Program-made: the position numbers and the translations under genes
Notes under the pieces: model-generated
Databases searched by the model: none
What the model was told of the DNA's origin: nothing
Seen by the model: only the letters and a program-made list of their open reading frames with translations
Source of the DNA: CAMBDR01 sp046597185
GTDB taxonomy: Bacteria > Pseudomonadota > Gammaproteobacteria > Burkholderiales > Burkholderiaceae_D
Assembly: GCA_046597185.1 (NCBI GenBank)
Contig: JBKJLF010000474.1
Span: forward strand, 1-8,324
Length of the DNA: 8,324 nt
Direction of reading: 5' to 3'
Part shown: piece after piece, positions 1-6,495 of the stretch
How positions within the stretch are numbered: position 1 is the stretch's first letter
Layout of the letters: each line of letters opens with the position of its first letter

Positions 1-42
1 GAAGCATCCGGCTGGAAGATTATTTTTGAAGCCAATATTTAA
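1..42 (+). CDS. C-terminal end of an unidentified upstream gene (partial)
   Basis: Reading frame 1 is open from the first base and gives EASGWKIIFEANI before a TAA stop at 40-42, nine bases ahead of the ppiA start at 52. The fragment is too short to assign a family. In many Burkholderiales a tetratricopeptide-repeat protein precedes ppiA, so that is a guess from context only. Frame 2 is also open (ending KPIFKE at a TGA at 47-49), which would overlap the ATG at 46 by four bases, so the frame is not certain. Either way the gene probably shares a transcript with ppiA, because there is no room for a promoter between them. Confidence 0.4.
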   Translation, partial: EASGWKIIFEANI

Positions 43-45
43 GGA
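42..45 (+). promoter_or_regulatory. Ribosome binding site that decides the ppiA start
   Basis: The purine run AAGGA (41-45, core 42-45) touches the ATG at 46 but lies six bases before the ATG at 52. Normal Shine-Dalgarno spacing therefore favours 52 as the start, which also gives a more typical signal-peptide n-region (MRTFSTRR). Confidence 0.55.
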
Positions 46-51
46 ATGATA

Positions 52-687
52 ATGCGAACATTTTCTACCCGACGCACCCTGTTGACACTGGCCGCCTATC
101 TGTGCGCCAGCCCGGTTTTTGCTGCCGATGAGTCTGCCTCGGCCAGCGCCGCCGCCAGCGCTTCCGTTACACCCAGCGCGCCTGCCAAACCTGGCCCCAA
201 GGTTTTATTGAAAACCAATATGGGTGAAATCGTACTCGAACTCAATCCCGAAAAAGCCCCAAAAACCAGCGCCAACTTCATCAAATACGTGAAAAAAGGG
301 TTTTACAGCGGCACCATTTTCCACCGCGTCATCCCCACGTTTATGATTCAGGGCGGTGGCTTTGATAAAAACATGACGCAAAAGCCGGTGGAGTCGCCGG
401 TCCAGAACGAAGCCGCCAATGGCTTGACCAATGATCAATACACGGTCGCGATGGCGCGCACCGGTGACCCGCATTCGGCCAGTTCGCAATTTTTCATCAA
501 TGTGCAGGACAACAGCTTTTTAAATTATCCGGGGCGCGATGGTTGGGGCTATTGCGTGTTTGGCAAAGTCATCAAAGGGATGGAAGTGGTCGATAAAATG
601 AAAGGCGTCGCCACCAGCAATGCCGGGCCGCATCAAAACGTCCCGGTCGAGCCTGTGTTGATTGAAAGCGCCAGCTTGTTACCCTAA
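52..687 (+). CDS. ppiA: Exported (periplasmic) cyclophilin-type peptidyl-prolyl cis-trans isomerase, PpiA-like
   Basis: This enzyme catalyses cis-trans isomerisation of Xaa-Pro bonds in secreted proteins. An ATG exists at 46, but the AAGGA at 41-45 abuts it; the in-frame ATG at 52 has a six-base spacing and is preferred, giving 211 residues. Residues 1-24 form a signal peptide (S-T-R-R-T-L-L, a hydrophobic core, then VFA before the cleavage site at A24/A25). An Ala/Ser/Pro-rich linker covers about residues 25-48 and the cyclophilin fold about 50-211. The active-site set is visible: R92 in FHRVI, F97, M98, Q100 in the MIQGGGF block and F148 in QFFIN. The human Trp121 position appears to be Phe156, as in other bacterial cyclophilins that bind cyclosporin poorly. 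The cysteine in the signal peptide is not in a lipobox. It lies next to a cytoplasmic paralogue, ppiB. Confidence 0.95.
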   Translation: MRTFSTRRTLLTLAAYLCASPVFAADESASASAAASASVTPSAPAKPGPKVLLKTNMGEIVLELNPEKAPKTSANFIKYVKKGFYSGTIFHRVIPTFMIQGGGFDKNMTQKPVESPVQNEAANGLTNDQYTVAMARTGDPHSASSQFFINVQDNSFLNYPGRDGWGYCVFGKVIKGMEVVDKMKGVATSNAGPHQNVPVEPVLIESASLLP

Positions 688-802
688 AAACAGATGTACC
701 GGGATTGAGCACGAACAGATATACGTAAACTACTCTGTTGATATCATCCACCGCAATCATTTTTTATTCTCGCTCTTATTTTTACTTATTTAAAGGACTA
801 TC
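688..802 (+). promoter_or_regulatory. ppiA-ppiB intergenic region with possible weak promoter and direct repeat
   Basis: This 115-base gap is the only place where a promoter for the ppiB-lpxH-permease-attH run could sit before the genes become closely packed. TTGATA at 738-743 could be a -35, but the matching -10 at 17-18 bases is only a T-rich TTTTTA/TTTTAT (761-767), so the promoter call is weak. An 11-base direct repeat, AACAGAT(G/A)TAC, occurs at 689-699 and 714-724, 25 bases apart. No hairpin followed by a T-run was found, so ppiA may read through into ppiB. AAGGA at 793-797 is the ppiB ribosome binding site. Confidence 0.3.
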
Positions 803-1291
803 ATGGCAGTTTTAATTACCACCAACCACGGCAATATCACGCTTGACCTGGACGCCGAAAAAGCACCGAAAACGGTTGCAAACTTTCTGGCCTATGCCGA
901 TAAAAAGCATTTCGATGGCACCATTTTTCATCGCGTGATCAAGGGTTTCATGATTCAAGGCGGCGGCTTTGCTCCCGGCATGAAACAAATTCCAACCAGT
1001 GCCACGGTGGAAAACGAAGCCAAAAACGGCTTGAAAAACGATCACTACACGGTGGCGATGGCGCGCACCAGCGACCCGCATTCGGCATCGGCGCAGTTCT
1101 TTATCAATACCGCTGATAATGGCTTTTTAAATTATCCAGGTCAAGACGGTTGGGGTTATTGCGTATTTGGCAAAGTCACGGCGGGCACCGAAGTGGTGGA
1201 TGCCATCGCAGGCGTCAAGACCAGCCGTGGCGGCATGCATGCGGACGTACCAGTCGAAGATGTCATCATCGAAAAAGTCGAAATCATCTGA
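803..1291 (+). CDS. ppiB: Cytoplasmic cyclophilin-type peptidyl-prolyl cis-trans isomerase, PpiB-like
   Basis: This is a single-domain cyclophilin of 162 residues, close to the 164 of E. coli PpiB and colinear with it. It isomerises Xaa-Pro bonds during cytoplasmic protein folding. There is no signal peptide: MAVLITTNHGNITLDL goes straight into the first strand. Active-site residues are R44 (FHRVI), F49, M50 and Q52 (FMIQGGGF) and F100 (AQFFIN), with Phe108 in place of the eukaryotic tryptophan. The late block GWGYCVFGKV (117-126) and the C-terminal DVPVEDVIIEKVEI are typical of PpiB. AAGGA at 793-797, five bases before the ATG, supports the start. It is very similar to the exported ppiA just upstream, at DNA level too in the core, which points to tandem duplication followed by gain or loss of a signal peptide. 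lpxH begins 27 bases after its stop. Confidence 0.96.
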   Translation: MAVLITTNHGNITLDLDAEKAPKTVANFLAYADKKHFDGTIFHRVIKGFMIQGGGFAPGMKQIPTSATVENEAKNGLKNDHYTVAMARTSDPHSASAQFFINTADNGFLNYPGQDGWGYCVFGKVTAGTEVVDAIAGVKTSRGGMHADVPVEDVIIEKVEII

Positions 1292-1318
1292 TCCCGACCA
1301 CCACACCCGCACACCATC

Positions 1319-2182
1319 ATGCCCTCATTTACACCGCTGGCCAGCGCCCCGTTGGCCTTGTTTATATCCGACTTGCATTTGCAAGGCTCGCAACCACGCA
1401 CGCTGGCGGCGTTTTTCACGTTTTTACAGCAATATGGCAGCAAAACCGAAGCCCTGTATTTACTCGGCGATTTATTTGAATACTGGGCTGGTGATGACGA
1501 TATCACCGACCCCTGCAACCATGGCGTGGTCAAAGCCTTGCGTGCGCTTTCCAATGCGGGCGTCAAGCTATATTGGATGGCGGGCAATCGCGATTTTCTA
1601 ATCGGCCCCGCCTTTGCACGCGCCACCGGGGCGCAAATTTTGAGTGAACCCCATATTGCCGAATTCCCCGGCCTGGACCAGCAGCCTGGCAAGCAAGGCG
1701 GTCCATTACGCATCACGCTGGTGCATGGTGATGCCGAATGTACCGACGATGTCGGCTATATGGCGTTTCGCGCCAAAGTACGCAACCCGGCTTGGCAGCA
1801 ACAATTTTTAAGCATGCCACTGAGCCAGCGTAAAACCATTATCGAAGGCATGCGCCAAGGTAGCCGCGAACAACAGCGCGAAAAAAGCATGGCCATGATG
1901 GATGTCAATACCAATGCGATTGATGCACTGTTTCAACAAACTGGCACTTCCGTACTAATCCACGGCCACACTCATCGTCCCGACATCCATCAACATAGCG
2001 CGGACAGCGGTCATGTACGCAATGTACGCCATGTACGCCATGTGTTACCGGATTGGGATTATGATTGCGAGACCCAACCCATGCGCGGTGGTTTTGTGGC
2101 CCTGGGGGTCGATGGCCAATTACGTCACTACAACGCAAACGGTGAACCCGTCGAGCATGCTGGCGCGCTGGCTACTTGCTAG
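1319..2182 (+). CDS. lpxH: UDP-2,3-diacylglucosamine diphosphatase LpxH
   Basis: LpxH is a peripheral inner-membrane metallophosphoesterase that hydrolyses UDP-2,3-diacylglucosamine to lipid X and UMP in lipid A synthesis. The di-metal ligands are all present: D18 and H20 (SDLH), D51 (LGDLFEYW), N90 (GNRDF), H137 (VHGD), and H215 and H217 (HGHTHRP). R91 of GNRDF and the block CTDDVGYMAFRAKVRNP (141-157) also match E. coli LpxH. At 287 residues it is longer than E. coli's 240, through about ten extra N-terminal residues, an acidic/polar stretch near 115-130, a His/Val/Arg repeat at 232-242 and a longer tail. The ppiB stop is in the same frame at 1289-1291, so 1319 is the first possible ATG; no Shine-Dalgarno is visible before it, and the preceding 27 bases are C-rich. 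The 3' end overlaps the permease gene by 26 bases. Confidence 0.95.
   Translation: MPSFTPLASAPLALFISDLHLQGSQPRTLAAFFTFLQQYGSKTEALYLLGDLFEYWAGDDDITDPCNHGVVKALRALSNAGVKLYWMAGNRDFLIGPAFARATGAQILSEPHIAEFPGLDQQPGKQGGPLRITLVHGDAECTDDVGYMAFRAKVRNPAWQQQFLSMPLSQRKTIIEGMRQGSREQQREKSMAMMDVNTNAIDALFQQTGTSVLIHGHTHRPDIHQHSADSGHVRNVRHVRHVLPDWDYDCETQPMRGGFVALGVDGQLRHYNANGEPVEHAGALATC
2012..2047 (+). repeat. 9-base tandem repeat inside lpxH
   Basis: Three units CATGTACGC / AATGTACGC / CATGTACGC (2012-2038) are followed by a decayed fourth (CATGTGTTA, 2039-2047). In the lpxH frame they encode HVR-NVR-HVR-HV at residues 232-242, just after the HGHTHRP metal motif. The unit length keeps the frame, so copy number can change without breaking the gene. 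In the overlapping frame used by the downstream permease the same repeat reads as MYA units and creates spurious upstream ATGs. Confidence 0.9.
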
Positions 2183-4607
2183 TGAGTGGCGACAGCACCC
2201 ACTGCGGCTAACGATTGCAGTTTGTGCGATTGCGCTTGGGGTGGCCCTGGGCTATGCGATTGACTTGATCAATGGTGCTTCGGTCGCCGAATTTTCCAGC
2301 GCCTTAAAAAGTCTGGCGGGCGAATCCGATTTGCAAGTGCGCGCCAGCAGCGACTATTTTGATGAAAAAATCTACCCACTGGTGGCGCAACAAGCCGGGG
2401 TAATCAATGCGCGCCCGATTCTGGATATCAAAGTCCAAGCCGCCAATCAAGCACAAAGTTTAAGCCTGATTGGCATTGATAGCTTGCGCACTGGCAGTAA
2501 CGATTTATTTCCACTCCCCGCCAAAGACCAGCCCGATGATATTCTGGCCGCCGACACAGTGTTTTTATCCAGCGCCGCGCAGAGCTGGCTACACACGGCA
2601 CCGGGGCAAAGCGTGCGCCTGAACGATAAAACGCTGCGCGTGGCAGGTTCAGTGGGCAATGCACGTAGTGGGCAGCGCATTGCGCTAATGGATATCGCCA
2701 GTGCACAATGGCAATTTCAGCGCCTGGGCCAATTATCACGGATTGAAATTCGTTTGCGCCAAGGGGCCAATCTGGCGCAGATGCAAGCACAATTGCAGGC
2801 GCTATTACAGCCATACGGTGCGTTTAGCGTCACGCCGCTGGCGCAGCAAGAACAAAAAGCGGCCACCATGTCACGCGCTTACCGGGTCAATTTAAATATG
2901 CTGGCCTTGGTTGCCTTGTTTACCGGGGCGTTTTTGATTTTTTCCAATCAGGCGCTCTCGGTGATGCGGCGGCGCAGCCAATTTGCCCTGCTGCGGGTGC
3001 TAGGCTGGACCGAGCGCCAACTCTTATTTTATTTGCTACTGGAAGGATTGATTTTGGGGCTGTTGGGGTCTCTACTGGGCATCGCACTTGGCTTGGCTTT
3101 GGCACAACTGGGCTTGCAATTATTGGGCGGCGATTTGGGTGCGGGGTATTTTTCCGGCGTGCCCCCCACCATCCGCTTTGCCCCCTTCACGGCACTATTT
3201 TTTCTGCTATTGGGTAGCGTGGTGGCGCTGGCAGGCAGTGCCCTGCCCGCTTGGCAAGCTGCACAGCAACCGACCGCAGCCAATTTAAGAGCTTTGCCCG
3301 GCGCGCCGCCTGGCCGCCCAACGCTGGCCATCAGCTCCCTGATGTTGGCGGCCCTGTTTAGCCAATTCCCGGCCATCGGCGAATTGCCGCTGTTTGGCTA
3401 TGCCGCCATCTTTTTACTATTAATTGGCAGTATCGCACTCACGCCACGGCTGGCAAACCGCTGCTTTAGCCTGATCTTGCGCTGGCATAAGCCGCACCCG
3501 ATTTTTTCTTTGGCCTTGGCCCGTTTGAGCAATCAGGCCAGCCAGAGCGGGATTGCCTTAAGCGGTTTGTTAGCCAGTTTCAGTTTAATGGTGGCGATGG
3601 GGATTATGGTGCATAGCTTTCGTTTTTCAGTCGATCAATGGTTGCTGCAAGTACTGCCGGCGCAAGTGTATCTGCGCACCACCCAAAACCCGCTCTCCCC
3701 CGCGCAACAACAAAACATTGCCAGCCTGGCCGGGGTGGCCAAAGTGGAATTCCGACGCATCCAGAATTTGTCACTCGACCCGCAACGCCCGGCCGTGATG
3801 CTCATCTCCGGCACGCCACCGGATCAAACCTTGTTGGCGCGCTTAAGTACCCCCGCCGCCCCCAATACCACGCCAATTTGGGTTTCCGAAGCCATCCTTG
3901 ATTTATATGGCTGGCAGGTGGGTCAAACCATTACCCTGCCGCTGGCCAGCCAGCAGCAACGCTGCCAGGTTGCCGGTATTTGGCGCGACTATGGGCGGCA
4001 ATTTGGTGCCATCATTATTGCGCCGACACCCTATCAACAAATCACAGGTGATTTGGTCGCCAACGATGGCGCACTCTGGTTAACTCCGAACACAACGCCG
4101 GCTAGCGTGATCAGCCAAATCAAGCAGTTACCCTTTGCCAGCGGGCTTGAAGTGGCCGAACCGGGCGCGATTCGCGCCATGAGTTTAACCATTTTCGACC
4201 GCAGTTTTGCCATTACCTGGTTATTGGAACTGGCGGCCATTTTGATTGGGCTGTTTGGTGTGGCCACCAGTTTTTCTGCGCAAACTTTGGCGCGTATTCG
4301 CGAGTTTGGCATGTTACGCCATTTTGGCTACCAAAAAAGCCAAATCATGGCCTTGCTCAGCGTCGAGTCGGCTTGTCTGGCGGCGCTGGGCATTGCCATG
4401 GGCGCGCTGGTGGGCTATGCAATCAGTTTGATTTTGGTCTACGTCGTCAACCCGCAATCATTCCACTGGCGCATTCAAATGAGCTTGCCATGGGGCTTGC
4501 TACTCACCAGTGCCATCGTATTATGGCTGGCGGCCACGGTGAGCGTTTTATTATCGGGCCGACAAGCGATCAGCACCGATGCCATCCGTGCCGTGCGTGA
4601 AGAATAA
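2157..4607 (+). CDS. FtsX/MacB-type ABC transporter permease, fused AttF-AttG-like (816 aa)
   Basis: This is a large inner-membrane permease with two FtsX domains in one chain. From the ATG at 2157 the order is: TM1 (about 18-38); a first periplasmic domain (about 40-240); FtsX domain 1 with three TMs (about 245-365) carrying the cytoplasmic loop RRRSQFALLRVLGWTERQL; a pair of TMs near 390-430; a TM near 465-487; a second periplasmic domain (about 490-680); and FtsX domain 2 with three TMs (about 685-800) carrying IREFGMLRHFGYQKSQI. The duplicated layout matches the AttFG/YbbP-like class of mechanotransmission ABC proteins thought to act on lipids or lipoproteins. The frame stays open back to 2013, but MLARWLLASEWRQHP is a natural N-terminus and the upstream part is lpxH read out of frame; ATG 2112, behind GGGGG, is the other option. 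There is no nucleotide-binding domain, and no ATPase gene adjoins it. It overlaps lpxH by 26 bases and is followed after 21 bases by the AttH-like gene. Confidence 0.88.
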   Translation: MLARWLLASEWRQHPLRLTIAVCAIALGVALGYAIDLINGASVAEFSSALKSLAGESDLQVRASSDYFDEKIYPLVAQQAGVINARPILDIKVQAANQAQSLSLIGIDSLRTGSNDLFPLPAKDQPDDILAADTVFLSSAAQSWLHTAPGQSVRLNDKTLRVAGSVGNARSGQRIALMDIASAQWQFQRLGQLSRIEIRLRQGANLAQMQAQLQALLQPYGAFSVTPLAQQEQKAATMSRAYRVNLNMLALVALFTGAFLIFSNQALSVMRRRSQFALLRVLGWTERQLLFYLLLEGLILGLLGSLLGIALGLALAQLGLQLLGGDLGAGYFSGVPPTIRFAPFTALFFLLLGSVVALAGSALPAWQAAQQPTAANLRALPGAPPGRPTLAISSLMLAALFSQFPAIGELPLFGYAAIFLLLIGSIALTPRLANRCFSLILRWHKPHPIFSLALARLSNQASQSGIALSGLLASFSLMVAMGIMVHSFRFSVDQWLLQVLPAQVYLRTTQNPLSPAQQQNIASLAGVAKVEFRRIQNLSLDPQRPAVMLISGTPPDQTLLARLSTPAAPNTTPIWVSEAILDLYGWQVGQTITLPLASQQQRCQVAGIWRDYGRQFGAIIIAPTPYQQITGDLVANDGALWLTPNTTPASVISQIKQLPFASGLEVAEPGAIRAMSLTIFDRSFAITWLLELAAILIGLFGVATSFSAQTLARIREFGMLRHFGYQKSQIMALLSVESACLAALGIAMGALVGYAISLILVYVVNPQSFHWRIQMSLPWGLLLTSAIVLWLAATVSVLLSGRQAISTDAIRAVREE

Positions 4608-4628
4608 AACAACAAGACAAGGATAGCC

Positions 4629-5768
4629 ATGTTACGACGCCAATTACTCCAGCGCTTTGGCGCGCTCACCCTGGCGGGCTTTGGCCAGCAGCCATCGCAC
4701 GCTACGCAAGTGCCCGGTGTAAGCTCAGACGCAAGCGCTGGCGCAAATGCCGCAATCACATTACCGCAAGATTTTGGCGCACACCCCGAGCTACAAACCG
4801 AATGGTGGTATTTGACTGGCTGGTTGGGCAAACCTGACCCCGCATTTGGTTTTCAACTCACTTTTTTCCGCTCCGCCACCCGGCATGACCGCAACAACCC
4901 CAGCCGCTTCGCACCACAGCAATTAATTTTGGCGCATGCTGCCTTAACCGATGTGCGCGGCCAACGCTACCATGTGGCGCAAAAGCGCGCCCGCGCCGGA
5001 TTTGATCTGGCCTTTGCCAAAGTGGGCAATACCCATGTCAAGCTCGACAACTGGACGCTTGAACGCGCCAGCGATGGTTCTTACGCCGCCCAATTTGCGG
5101 GTGATGCCTTCCAACTCAAGCTGCAATTGCGCGCATCACAACCCGTATTATTGCAAGGTGAGCAAACCGAACCAGGCATCTCGCGCAAGGGGCCTGAGCC
5201 GACGCAATTCAGCCATTACTATAGCGAGCCACAATTAACCGTAGAAGCCCAATTGCAGCTTGGCGCAAATCAAACCGCCAGCAAAACAATAGCACAAACC
5301 TTGCGTGGCATGGCCTGGTTGGATCACGAATGGGCCAATCAGGTGGTGCCAAGCGGGGCCAGTGGCTGGGATTGGCTGGGCATTAACTTGAGCGATGGCA
5401 GCGCCTTGATGGCGTTTCAAATGCGCGACAAAAACGGCGCTGCGATGTGGGCGCAAGCCTTATTGCGCCTCGCCAACGGGCAAATTCAACGCTATGGCAC
5501 TGATCAAGTGCAATTTCGCCCGCTCCAACGCTGGCAATCGCCGCGCACGGGCACGCGCTACCCGGTGGCGCAAGAGCTACGCCTGACACTGGACGGAAAG
5601 GTTAGCATCTGGCAAACCGAACCCTTGAACAAAGATCAGGAACTCGATGCACGCACCTCAACAGGCAATATTTACTGGGAAGGGTTGGTGCGGCTGCGCC
5701 AGAATACCCGAGTCATTGGCTTGGGTTATCTGGAAATGACAGGCTATGACAAACCACTGAAATTATAA
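4629..5768 (+). CDS. Exported AttH / lipocalin-like (CrtC-superfamily, DUF2006) protein
   Basis: This 379-residue protein is probably the periplasmic partner of the upstream permease. After a signal peptide (MLRRQLLQRFGALTLAG, cleavage likely after SHA at residue 25) and a short Ala/Ser-rich linker come family signatures: PQDFGAHPELQTEWWYLTGWL (split as PQDFG 46-50 and EWWY 58-61), FSHYYSEPQL (194-203), GMAWLDHEW (227-235), GWDWLGINL (246-254), YWEG (349-352) and GLGYLEMTGY (364-373). The family folds as two lipocalin-like barrels and is often annotated as carotenoid 1,2-hydratase, but nothing carotenoid-related lies nearby, and the AttEFGH-type role (binding a hydrophobic ligand for an ABC system) fits the context better. 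R3-R4 followed by Q-L-L resembles a Tat signal. AAGGA at 4619-4623, five bases ahead of the ATG, supports the start. Function is inferred from family and neighbours. Confidence 0.85.
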   Translation: MLRRQLLQRFGALTLAGFGQQPSHATQVPGVSSDASAGANAAITLPQDFGAHPELQTEWWYLTGWLGKPDPAFGFQLTFFRSATRHDRNNPSRFAPQQLILAHAALTDVRGQRYHVAQKRARAGFDLAFAKVGNTHVKLDNWTLERASDGSYAAQFAGDAFQLKLQLRASQPVLLQGEQTEPGISRKGPEPTQFSHYYSEPQLTVEAQLQLGANQTASKTIAQTLRGMAWLDHEWANQVVPSGASGWDWLGINLSDGSALMAFQMRDKNGAAMWAQALLRLANGQIQRYGTDQVQFRPLQRWQSPRTGTRYPVAQELRLTLDGKVSIWQTEPLNKDQELDARTSTGNIYWEGLVRLRQNTRVIGLGYLEMTGYDKPLKL

Positions 5769-5780
5769 GCATTGGTTGTG

Positions 5781-5826
5781 AAAAATTTTAAAAACCATTG
5801 TTCCCTCACGGGAAATCTCATATAAT
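5781..5826 (+). promoter_or_regulatory. Sigma-70 promoter for the lipoprotein pair, with AT-rich upstream element
   Basis: TTGTTC (5798-5803) and a perfect TATAAT (5821-5826) are separated by exactly 17 bases. The A/T-only stretch at 5781-5794 lies about 39-52 bases before the predicted start near 5833, where an UP element would be. The predicted leader is about 50 bases and ends in the AAGGA ribosome binding site at 5874-5878. This is the best promoter in the window. Confidence 0.75.
5801..5814. repeat. Inverted repeat TTCCC-N4-GGGAA overlapping the -35 and spacer
   Basis: TTCCC (5801-5805) and GGGAA (5810-5814) pair perfectly around a four-base centre (TCAC). The repeat shares bases with the -35 hexamer and sits in the spacer of the lipoprotein promoter, where a bound repressor would block polymerase. 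It could instead be chance or the base of an attH transcript hairpin; there is no T-run after it, so it does not look like a terminator. Confidence 0.45.
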
Positions 5827-5883
5827 GCCGAGCACATTAGCTCACCATTTTGATCGCCTGTTATGGGCACTTTAAGGATATTC

Positions 5884-6495
5884 ATGAACAACAGAACAGG
5901 TTTTATCACCATCGCCCGGAACTGGATCGCAATACTTGCCGTCGTACTACTATCTGGTTGCGCCAATTTCTATGTCGATGGCAGCGTCAAGCAAATTAAT
6001 TCATCACAGTTCAAAAAGCCGGAAACTTTACACCCGGTTCAAATGTTATTTGAGTTTCAAACCAAAGGCGTTGCCAATGCCACCGCTACCAATCTGTTGG
6101 CATCAACCGCCACCAGCGAAGTCAAAGCCAGTGGTTTATTCAGCCAGGTAAGCAGCAGCCCGGTTGAAGGTGGCGCACTGTTGAGTGTTTCCCTGAACAA
6201 TGTCCCCGTCACCGACTCCACCTTCGCCAAGGGCTTTCTGACTGGCTTTACCTTTGGCCTGATCGGCACCCAGGTCAGCGATGGTTACGTTTGCACTGTG
6301 CGCTATACCAATAGCGTCGGCACCAGTACCATCGTCAAACAAGGGCGGCACGCAATACACGCTACCCTTGGTGCTGCTGCCAGTCCGGAAAATGTGCTCA
6401 AGGCTGCTGACGCGACCGAGGCAGCAACCATTATGACGCGCCAAATTTTAAGCAATGTACTCAACGACCTGTCGCAAGACGCTAACTTTAAATGA
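5884..6495 (+). CDS. Lipoprotein of unrecognised family (first of a pair)
   Basis: I do not recognise the family. The protein is 203 residues. A lipoprotein signal peptide ends in the lipobox LSGC, so C26 would be lipidated; Ala at +2 predicts sorting to the outer membrane. The mature part has a strand near 51-58, a helix ending in EVKASGLFSQV (79-89), a strand (GALLSVSLNNV), a glycine-rich hydrophobic stretch GFLTGFTFGLIG (117-128), a strand pair (GYVCTVRYT and following) and a C-terminal helix ending LSQDANFK. This alternating layout resembles small alpha/beta envelope lipoproteins, but that is inference. The start at 5884 is set by AAGGA (5874-5878) five bases upstream; the in-frame ATG at 5863 lacks such a site and would spoil the signal peptide. 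Its stop overlaps the next gene as ATGA, so the two are translationally coupled and probably act together. Confidence 0.85.
   Translation: MNNRTGFITIARNWIAILAVVLLSGCANFYVDGSVKQINSSQFKKPETLHPVQMLFEFQTKGVANATATNLLASTATSEVKASGLFSQVSSSPVEGGALLSVSLNNVPVTDSTFAKGFLTGFTFGLIGTQVSDGYVCTVRYTNSVGTSTIVKQGRHAIHATLGAAASPENVLKAADATEAATIMTRQILSNVLNDLSQDANFK

Noticed and set aside
97..111. Lipobox in PpiA (cysteine in the signal peptide)
   Set aside because: The residues before the cysteine are A-Y-L, which do not fit a lipobox, and a normal VFA cleavage site follows.
1156..1716. 186-codon open frame on the - strand across ppiB and lpxH
   Set aside because: It lies antisense to two well-supported genes, has no recognisable motifs, and spans their junction; it is a shadow frame.
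2013..2156. N-terminal extension of the permease (MYAMYAMYAM...)
   Set aside because: This is the lpxH repeat and tail read in another frame; the natural transmembrane start is MLARWLL at 2157, and no ribosome binding site supports 2013.
3029..3376. 115-codon - strand open frame inside the permease gene
   Set aside because: It is a shadow of the permease coding sequence, with Pro/Ala/Lys-rich composition and no ribosome binding site noted.
4629..5768. Carotenoid 1,2-hydratase (CrtC)
   Set aside because: The superfamily match is real, but no carotenoid gene is present and the adjacent AttFG-like permease favours the AttH role.
5773..5797. Imperfect hairpin TGGTT...AACCA as a terminator after the AttH-like gene
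   Set aside because: The stem has several mismatches and an A/T centre, and no T-run follows; the A/T block is better explained as part of the promoter that follows.
5863..5883. Upstream ATG for the first lipoprotein
   Set aside because: It has no Shine-Dalgarno, while AAGGA sits at the right distance from 5884, and the added residues would lengthen the signal n-region unnaturally.
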